DNA of 64,000 nt, taken from positions 2,108,001-2,172,000 of the forward strand of contig NC_083394.1 in the NCBI RefSeq assembly GCF_030864355.1, in the 5' to 3' direction. Both the position numbers and the translations under genes were made by a program. This document shows positions 56,863 to 64,000 of the stretch, piece by piece. The notes below the pieces were generated by a model. It worked only from the letters and a program-made list of their open reading frames with translations. It ran no database searches and was not told the DNA's origin. The stretch comes from Cutaneotrichosporon cavernicola. Its lineage: Eukaryota > Basidiomycota > Tremellomycetes > Trichosporonales > Trichosporonaceae. Within the stretch, counting starts at the first letter, position 1. The number at the start of each line of letters is the position of its first letter.

Positions 56863-57522
56863 TCCCCTCAAAGAGCGACCAACCTTCTTGTGGCGCAGTG
56901 TCCCTGGCTGACGCTAGCACAATTAGCACAGCAGCCGTTAGCACTCGTTGCCGTTCCCAATACTAATACCCTCCCCCTGCCTGCCACATCGGCCTACTCC
57001 GAACCAAAGTGGTTCAACTACAAACGGAGCCGCGGCTGAGAGGTTCCCGCGTCATCAGGTCTATGACGCCGAGTGCACATGGCCGATTGCATCAGTGAGC
57101 TCACGTAAATAGACTTGCATCCTATCCGAGTGCAAGTGAGCGCATTGTTAGAACAGAACGACAGAATGGGCACCCGTGTCTGCTTGTATGGTGCCGAAAC
57201 GGCCGCGAGATAAGCCACGATCTAGATCTATGAGCGTATACCCGGATATACGGAGTAAGCTAGCAGGGCTGGGCTGAGCTGCGCCTGGACGGGTGATCCA
57301 AACACCATCGGCACAACGGACGGCTGCAAGCCCGTCAAGATGTCATGCCATGAAGAATATGTGTGTACGTGGGTGTGTAATGTTAACAGACAGTGAAAGT
57401 CGTCCTGTTTGGACAGCCAAAGAGGGGAGTAATCCGAAGACGCGATGATTCTGTTACTCGGCAGAACCTACGTACACCCCGACGGGGCTCTGTAAGTTGC
57501 CGACGCAAAGCCGCGATAGCGA

Positions 57523-59178
57523 TCATTGCAACCGCTCGACTGTGCGTTAGGTCGCTTCTGCTTCGCCGGCAGAACTCACTCTGTGCAATCAGGAACTGCT
57601 TCTCGTCTGTGAACTGGTCGTCTGCTGTCAGCAACTGCACGTCATGCGCCATTTTTGGGTGAACCGCGTGCTGCGCTAGCAGCATTCATGTCCTCATAAC
57701 TGCCAAGCGGTTCCTCGGAGTGTGCGAGGACGCCTTGGCGGTTCACGTATTTGGCGTCAACCCCTCTAGTCAATCCAGGGACGACGACGTCGGCGACTGC
57801 GGCAACCCTCTATTACACCTGGATCGGCGCTCAAGGGCTGCAGCTAGGGCGGGGCATACGCCAACCACCCCTCGTCCGCACTTGTCGCCAAAGTCAAACC
57901 CTTCCCTGCAGCGGGGCCCTCTGGGACCACCGTCATTTCGGCCCGACAAGCACCGTTCACCGCACTCACCGTCCTTGTCGTTGTGGAACTCGCGCAGGAA
58001 GACGAGCAACCGCTCCTTGTTCCGCCGCAGGATTCTCGCAATCTCTGGTGGCTTGTTCGGGTTGGCCACGAACACCTTGAACACGTGGAACGCCTCGAAC
58101 TGAATGTTGCGGCTGCGGTCGCGGAGGAAGTTCATCATGAGCTTGAGATTGGCCTCGGATGCGATGTAGCGCGTCATGATGCTGTAGTTGGCGCGGTCGA
58201 GGAGGATCTCGCCCAACAGCTTGAGCGACTGCCGCTTGGTCACGTAATTGCTCGACATGATGAGCGTATTGTACATGGTGAAGAAACGGTCGTAGTTGGC
58301 CTCCAGGTAGGCAGCCACCATCTGCTTGTGCTTTGTGAGGGTGTCCTGGGGTCAGCTGTAGAAAGAGGATCAACTGTAGCGGTTGGCGACCAAGAGTGGA
58401 CGTCCTCCGCCTACCTGGCCTCGCTCTACACATCACATCAGACGTCATCCGGCTTAGGCACCCAACACCCACCTTCATGTTTGCAAACGCATCACACGAG
58501 ATGCCAAACGTCGTGTCCTCAATGTACTTTGGGAAGGTGTAGAATCTTAGTTAGCTTCGTCCCAGCTGTACACGTACTCTTCAGAGTAGAGTAAGATCTT
58601 GGCGAGCGGCTCGTACCGCAGCATCTCCTTGAGGATCATGCCCGTGTTCAGCGCCACCTCCGGGTCGGCGTATCTGTTGTCAGTTGTGCACAACGTTTGG
58701 CAGCTCACCCATGAAGCGCGTTGAAGAGGATGGCGGGCTTGTGTGCGATGTGATCGACGGTTGGCAGGCGGGTCCCGAGAGTACGTCGCAACAGGGAGCT
58801 ATAGATGTGCCCCACGTCCTTGCGGGCCTGCCGTCAGCTGATATCGAGGGCCTAGACAAGCTGAAACTTGCCTCAAACTCGAGCTGCCGCAGGTGCATCA
58901 CAAGCAGTGCCAGTAGGTCCTGGTTGTACACCTCGTTCGTGACAGCCGTCTGGCTCTCGGGAGAGGCGTCAACGTCGCCCTCGCCTAGCAGGCACGCCTT
59001 GACACTCGCGATCAGCTTCGAGCACTCCTCCGCAACCTGCCGTCAGTCCTGCCGAGCTGGAACGCACTTTCCGCTTGGTCTCTGGAGAGCCTGGCGCGTC
59101 TAACCGCAGGAGGTAGTCGCGGAGCAGGCGCGCGCTCTCCTGCGGTGAGCGTGTCTTGGTGCGGTTGAAGAAGTTCAT
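57523..59178 (-). CDS. HYM1: Mo25/Hym1 scaffold protein
   Basis: Armadillo-type scaffold that activates germinal-centre/STE20 kinases and works in the MOR/RAM cell-polarity network. Eight exons (59068-59178, 58872-59036, 58709-58827, 58578-58673, 58473-58545, 57970-58345, 57580-57621, 57523-57539) give 332 aa, the usual length. Hallmarks are the [14 protein letters not shown] start, [58 protein letters not shown] and the [18 protein letters not shown] end. The second intron (58828-58871) is GC-AG: only GAG|GCAAGT restores LEFEARKDV. The last exon is 17 nt (end …IERLQ). Intron 6 is long (348 nt). Confidence 0.94.
58828..58871 (-). other. GC-AG intron in MO25/HYM1
   Basis: The donor is GAG|GCAAGT and the acceptor ...CTGACGGCAG. 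The conserved peptide across the junction (LEFEARKDV) leaves no GT alternative in frame. Confidence 0.85.
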
Positions 59179-59563
59179 CGCGTAAGGCGGTTGTTTGGAC
59201 GGTCTTGAACGTCGGACACGGGGGGGAAGGAGGAGGGAGGAGAGGGGGAAAAATAGGGTATGAGCAGTCGGAGTGACCGTCTAGGCGCTTGGTATCGTTC
59301 AAGGTGACGGGGGAGGAGTGGTTGATGTAGAGTGTAGAATGATATGTAGGATGTGTGGGATGTGATGCTATAGTAGCCTAGCAATCAGAGTGTTGTTGTG
59401 CCTTCCTTGCCTCCTCTAGTTCGAATGATGACCCACCGTGTCATCACAGCCACCCTCCACTCTTATATCATACCCCCACATAACCACCTGGTGTTACCGC
59501 CACTCAACCTGTTGTCATCACCATCACCATTGAGCGCGTGTTCTGATCCCAACATCACTCAGC
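59179..59563. other. Divergent MO25/VTI1 promoter
   Basis: 385 bp. A GGGGGGAAGGAGGAGGG purine run near 59220-59250 and a CATCACCATCACCAT repeat near 59517-59530 are present. No further feature is supported. Confidence 0.5.
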
Positions 59564-60527
59564 ATGGACAACTCGCCAACGTACGCTGCATTCATTGAGC
59601 TCAACTGATAATCAGCGCCCTCTTCGAAAACTACGACGACGATCTCAAGCAGCTCGTCTCTAGCCTCAAGGGCAAGCTCGATGGCGATGTCCAGACCCTC
59701 CGTGGTGGTGAATACCGCCTGCGTAGCCATCCAGTGAAGCTGACCACAGAACCGCGCAAGGCGGCGCTGAAGAAGGTCTCTGATGACCTCGACGAGGCAG
59801 AGGAAATCGTGCGTCCCAGCCCACGTGGTGGCTGACCCCAGATCTCGCAGATGGAACTCGAGATCCCCTCGATGCCCGTTAGCCTCCGCAAGAACTTCCA
59901 GGAGCGGCTAGCCACAAGCAAGGCGTCGGTCGACAAGGTCACGAAGCAGGTGGTACGTCTTTTCTTTGTTTGGATCTGATGTTAGCGCGACCTCCGCGCG
60001 TCGACGCAACGCGAGGAGCTACTCGCCGGCGCGGGTGGATGGAGCGATGACCCGTACACTGACGACGACCCGAGTGCGTTCAGTGCGCGTACCCGCCTCC
60101 TCGCAGGTACGGAGATGCTCTCCACAAGCAGCCAGCGACTCGACAACGCACACCGCGTCGCACTTGAGACGGAGGACGTCGGTGCCGATATTCTGCGTAA
60201 CCTCCGTGGGCAGCGGGAGCAGATCGAGCACACACGCGACACCTTGACTGGCGCCGACGCGAGCATCGACCGTGCCGCAGGAACACTTAAGAAGATGATA
60301 CACAAGTGAGTTGAGGTTGGCCGAGTCGTCGAATGAGCTGCGCAAGAAGAAACGCAACCTGTCAAGGCAGCCTCATTCTTAGACCATGCAGCTGCCACCC
60401 GCACCGCCCGCCTCACCAAACACACTCTGATACCAGGATGTACCAGCAGAAGGTAGTCACCGGCGCGATTATTGCAGTGCTCGTGCTCCTGATCATCCTC
60501 GTTCTGTGGTCCAAGATTCGCGGTTAA
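59564..60527 (+). CDS. VTI1: Vesicle SNARE Vti1 (Qb)
   Basis: Golgi/endosome/vacuole SNARE. Five exons (59564-59580, 59616-59808, 59842-59952, 59986-60305, 60437-60527) give 243 aa. The N-terminal Habc-type helices start ALFENYDDDLKQLVSSLKGKL; then comes EAEEIISQMELEIPSMP. The SNARE motif runs over LETEDVGADILRNLRGQREQIEHTRDTL, with the zero-layer Gln in LRGQREQI, and the C-terminal anchor is VVTGAIIAVLVLLIILVLW followed by a short lumenal SKIRG. This is the expected order and length for Vti1. The first exon has only 17 coding nt. Confidence 0.95.
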
Positions 60528-60653
60528 TGTTGTTACGCTATAGATTGATGACGTTGTTTGTCTACGGGCGTGGAGCGTTCGTGCGGGAGGATCAGGCCGA
60601 GTAATCAATGCTACTGACGCGGAACGGGCAGGTATACATGCAATGCGAGGTGT

Positions 60654-61494
60654 CTACTTCTTCTTGATCTCCTTGAGCTTGATTGTCTCGTCGCCGATAA
60701 AGATACCCTGTGTGTGAGCTGCATGCTCTCTCTCCCCTCTCCTTTCCTCCACGCTCTCGTGCACACCCCGTATGCTCGCGCTCACTCACCTTGCCACGGT
60801 AGGGCTCGGGCTTGCGCCACCGGCGGATCTTCGCGGCGAACCTCCCAAGCTTCTGGTTGTCAATGCCCTCGAGGACGATCTTGGTCGGCGCAGGCGTAGT
60901 GACCTTGATGTCGACGGGAATGTCAATCAGCACGGGATGCGCGAACCCAAGCTTGATGTTGAGCCGGTCCTTCGGCAGGGGTGGGAGAACGTAGGGAGGT
61001 GCGCCGGGGCTGGCGGGCTTGGCCACACGGGGAATAGAAGCCTGGATGTCGCGGAACACCTTGGGGATGGGTTCGACGGCGGCACGATATCCAACACCGA
61101 CCAAACGCAGTTCGACAGTGTATCCCTCTGACACGCCCTTGACGGCGTTGTTCAGCAGTCCACGCGTGAGGCCCCACAACGAGCGGTGCGACTTGGCCTC
61201 CTCGTCGTGCACGCGCACTTCGAGCGGTTGTCCGGCAGCGGGAGGGTCGAGGATGATGGGCGGAAGGATGGGGACGGTCAAGGCTCCACGCGGGCCCTTG
61301 ACCTCGACGAAGCGCTGGCCGGCCTCGGACGCCATCGGCAGCTCGGGGTCAATGCTGGAGGTCGGGTACTGGATCTCGACCTTGGCCGGGATTGGGATGG
61401 GGCGCGAACCGACGTGCGACGCCGCGCGCGCGGTCGTGCTGAACGCGCGTGACGACGAGGCAACAGAGGTGCGCAACAGGGCGCGCGGGTTCAT
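60654..61494 (-). CDS. MRPL6: Mitochondrial large-subunit ribosomal protein uL6m
   Basis: Two exons (60790-61494, 60654-60707) give 252 aa. The presequence MNPRALLRTSVASSSRAFST has the Arg/Ser bias of mitochondrial import. L6-family segments include RSLWGLTRGLLNNAVKGVSEGY, LRLVGVGYRAA, KLGFAHPVLIDIP and the late GIDNQKLGRFAAKIRRWRKP followed by EPYRGKGIFIGDE. The short last exon adds GIFIGDETIKLKEIKKK. It is convergent with VTI1 and divergent from the BuGZ-like gene, with 212 bp between starts. Confidence 0.94.
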
Positions 61495-61706
61495 GATGGC
61501 GGTGATGTGTTTCGGAGTGTGAGATCGCCGCGAGGCGCAAAGAGCAATCTCTAAGCTCGACTTTCCGCCGTCCTCCGCGTTGGGATTAATGGATGAAAAA
61601 ATAGCTGCCAAATATTGCCGCGTGCTTGACTGACTTGGGGGCGTCACTACTTCCATCCAACCTTGAACTTCGAGATACAGCGCCATCAACAACACCATCC
61701 GTTAAC

Positions 61707-62718
61707 ATGGGAAAGAAGAAGAGGACGCAGGTTTTTGTAAGCTTTTACCTCAACAATGAAGCTGACACCAGGTACTCAAGCCGTGGTGCTGGTACTGCGA
61801 GCGCGAGTTTGAGGATGACAAGGGTGCGCGCCTCCTTCACCTTCCTCCACCGATGACTAACCCCAGTTCTGCTGCAACACCAGAAGTCGAAGCACTTCAA
61901 ATGTCAGCTGTGCCCCCGCAAGCTCAATACGGCCGGAGGTCTTATGGTCCACTCGCAGCAGGTGCACAAGTCCGAGCCCGAACCGCTTACCAACACCCTT
62001 CCCGGGCGTGATGGGTACGACATCGAGATCTTCGGGATGGAGGGTGTGCCGACGAATGCGCTGGCCGAGTGGAAGGCGCGCAAAGAGCAGGAGGCTGGTG
62101 CTGCGGCTCTGGTTCAGCAGGCGGAGCGCAAGCGTCCCAGGCACCAATACACTGTCATCCCCGAGGCGGACCTGATGGCGGCGCTTGCGCAACACAAGGC
62201 GCTCATGGCTGCGCGTCGCTTGGCCAACAAGAATGCCGGCGCGCCTCCTCCTGTCGTTCCCCCTCCATTTCCCCCTCCCGGCATGCCAACTTTCCCCCAC
62301 GGAGCGTGAGTACCTTGGCTGCCACACAAAGCGAGATATGCAGCCGAGAGATGGCGCGACAAACCAGCTCACACCAGTCCACCCCCCTTCCCGGGACGCC
62401 CACCATTTATGTCCGGCGCACCACCACCGTTTCCGCCTCCCGGTGTGGGTATGCCTCCAGGAGGACCAATCCCGCCGTTCCCTCCCCGACACACTGGAGC
62501 ACCACCACCAACCTTTGTTCCCCAGACCCAGTCCGCCCAGCCGACGACCGTCACACCAAAAGACGGCGTGTTCTGGCCAGACAACGACCACACTCCGGTG
62601 AGCATTGATGGTCCTCTAAAGCTGACACCAGGCCGAGCTGCGTGCGCAGCTCCCGAAGTACAGGTATACGGAGGGCGAGACGGGACAGAAGCGCAAGGCG
62701 GCGGCCGACTTCCTGTAG
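61707..62718 (+). CDS. C2H2 zinc-finger protein, ZNF207/BuGZ-like
   Basis: Five exons (61707-61736, 61772-61823, 61867-62305, 62378-62597, 62632-62718) give 275 aa. Paired zinc fingers occupy about residues 10-62 (PWCWYCEREF…LLQHQKSKHFKCQLCPRKL…GLMVHSQQVHK). GRDGYDIEIFGMEGVP follows, as in animal BuGZ, and then a Pro/Gly/Met-rich low-complexity tail and a short charged end (ELRAQLPKYRYTEGE). Animal BuGZ loads Bub3 at kinetochores and aids spindle assembly and splicing. The zinc-finger core is clearly orthologous; I could not spot an unambiguous Bub3-binding GLEBS motif. It converges on INM1, with 29 bp between stops. Confidence 0.88.
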
Positions 62719-62747
62719 ATTGGACTGAGGAGATACCATGTATTCTA

Positions 62748-63990
62748 CTACAGCATGCTGGGCGTCGTCCACTCGTCGACGACGCCGTACAACTCGCGCG
62801 AGAGGCGTCGCTGAATCTCCTCTGCACTCTCTGTCGCGGTCGGCGCGACAGCACGCACGGCCACGTATCGTCGGCACATGAGGACGTCGCCGATAGGTGC
62901 ATCGCGTGCAAATTCCTCCTTGCCACCTTGGAGGAAGGCACCTGTTTCCTTGAGGATGATGGCGGCGGCCTGGCGTCAGCTCGGGATTTGCAAAGATGAG
63001 ATGACCTACCGTCACGTCCCAGGCCCAGCACCCAGCGTCCCTGGGGTTAGTTGCAGAACCCGGCAGACAACTAACCAGCTCATGTCCAACTCGCCCGCCG
63101 CGACATGGGCGAGGTTGATCGTCGTGGCCCCAGTCGCTGCCGTCAGCTCCCAGTACTAACTGACGCACTCCTTAGCGCGTGCACCATGACACCGTCCGGG
63201 ATCCCCTTGCTCGGGTCACCATTCAACCGCCGGAAATTGGGCAGCTTGACGTCGATAGTGTCCGGACGGCGGTCAGAGCCCCCTGCGGTCAGCTTCTTCA
63301 AGGGAGTTTAGCTGGACGTACACTCTGCCGCGATCATGCAATGACTCAGCTGCGTGAGCGGCTGCGGGATGCCACCCGTCAGCGGAAGGGGGATCGTGCG
63401 GTTCATGAACGCGCCACCGCCCTCGCGGGCGGAGTACTGCTGTCAGCTCGCGGGTATGATTGAGCTCACAATGCGTCCGAGGAACGGCAACGCGATCACG
63501 CCGACGACGGGGCGCGAGTTGTGCGTAACACCTATAGAGCAGCCGACGTTGGGACTGGGTCAGCTCTATCAGCATGTGAGCTCACTTGGCATGGATGAAG
63601 CTGGTGTCAGCGTAGAAGGAAGGTGACTCACTTCATCGTGCCCTGCTCTCAGCTCGTCAATATCATACCAGCTCACATCAATCGGGTCCACGACCCATGT
63701 ATACGCGTCCGTCAGTACTGGCTTGTCTTTCCCCTCGCTCGACTCCTCGCCGATGCTTGTGTCAGCTTCGAGACTCGACAAAGCTCACAACTTGTGGTCA
63801 GGGTAGCGTTCCGCGATGGCGCTCTTGATGAACTCTTCCACCGCCTGGTCTGTCTCCGTGACCAGCTAATTTCAGCTACCGCGCGGAACTAATGTAGCCG
63901 ACTCACGTCGACGGGGTTCTTCTTGACCTCGTAATCGTCCCCAGCGAGCTTCCAACGCGCGGCGGCACCTTCCAGGATGAGCTTGGACGC
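62748..63990 (-). CDS. INM1: Inositol monophosphatase (5' part beyond the window)
   Basis: Li+-sensitive Mg2+-dependent phosphatase of myo-inositol synthesis. Eleven exons are in the window (63907-63990, 63789-63865, 63677-63755, 63632-63642, 63586-63600, 63470-63554, 63322-63436, 63169-63282, 63076-63136, 63010-63040, 62748-62969); the first exon(s) lie past 64000. Metal- and substrate-binding motifs are LVTETDQAVE, FIGEES, WVVDPIDGTMNF and WDAGCWAWDV, plus EWGSDR. Two adjacent exons are only 11 and 15 nt and encode GTMN and FIHAN of the catalytic loop. Introns are 31-41 nt. The gene is intact as far as seen. The 3' end lies 29 bp from the BuGZ-like stop. Confidence 0.93.
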
Positions 63991-64000
63991 CTGATGTCAG

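Larger units (their letters stand above)
56174..57522. other. 1.35-kb intergenic region with G21 run and short repeat
   Basis: Upstream of the Ser-rich gene and downstream of MO25. It contains a 21-G homopolymer (56489-56509), an AT-rich stretch (56640-56780) and two imperfect copies of a 33-34-bp unit (56777-56810 and 56830-56862). GTATACCCGGATATAC near 57236-57251 is a short inverted repeat. No gene is supported. Confidence 0.5.

Overview
The window is nuclear DNA of a filamentous or yeast-like basidiomycete, most likely a tremellomycete (Cryptococcus/Trichosporonales side; the order is inferred, not proven). The evidence is eukaryotic housekeeping genes split by very many 30-40 nt GT-AG introns, whose branch-like CTGAC/CTAAC/CTCAC lies only a few bases before AG, plus GC-rich coding DNA, CT-rich leaders and fungal-specific families (PFA4, GPC1, a Zn2Cys6 regulator, IBP1-type phosphatase). 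There are no prophages, operons, CRISPR arrays or recognisable transposons. I built each gene model by hand from splice motifs, reading-frame closure and family conservation. Every multi-exon model given here closes in frame.

Layout, left to right: MCM6 (+), mitochondrial uL10m (-), proteasome RPN9 (+), nuclear poly(A)-binding PAB2 (-), ATP synthase d subunit ATP7 (+), an orphan F-box-like gene (+), HBS1 with an embedded SKI7-like alternative product (-), BAR protein HOB3 (+), a Puf3-class PUF protein (+), ribosomal eS1 (+), four-RRM protein NRD1/MRN1 (+), GTPBP1-like GTPase (-), a tRNA-like element (+), M20 vacuolar-type carboxypeptidase (+), PFA4 palmitoyltransferase (-), an unknown membrane protein (-), an aldo-keto reductase (-), IBP1-like Cdc25/arsenate-reductase-fold phosphatase (-), GRX5 (+), a Zn2Cys6 regulator (-), mitochondrial uS4m (+), a degenerate Hal3/PPCDC-like flavoprotein (+), GPC1 (+), an SSX2IP/Msd1-like coiled coil (-), a Herp/Usa1-like ubiquitin-domain membrane protein (+), an unknown Ser-rich protein (-), MO25/HYM1 (-), SNARE VTI1 (+), mitochondrial uL6m (-), a ZNF207/BuGZ-like zinc finger (+) and inositol monophosphatase INM1 (-, cut by the right edge).

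The genes do not form a pathway cluster. Post-transcriptional control recurs: PAB2, PUF, NRD1, HBS1/SKI7 and the GTPBP-like GTPase all act on mRNA fate or translation. The most interesting items are: (1) one locus that can encode both Hbs1 (ribosome rescue) and a Ski7-like exosome adaptor by choice of 3' splice site; (2) a PUF protein whose repeat code predicts UGUANAUA, with such sites at its own 3' end and just after the RPN9 and HOB3 stops; (3) catalytic or metal-binding residues carried on microexons (IBP1, INM1); (4) a Hal3-like protein that has lost all the decarboxylase residues; (5) three ACGCGT boxes before MCM6; and (6) a G-rich repetitive intron inside PAB2.
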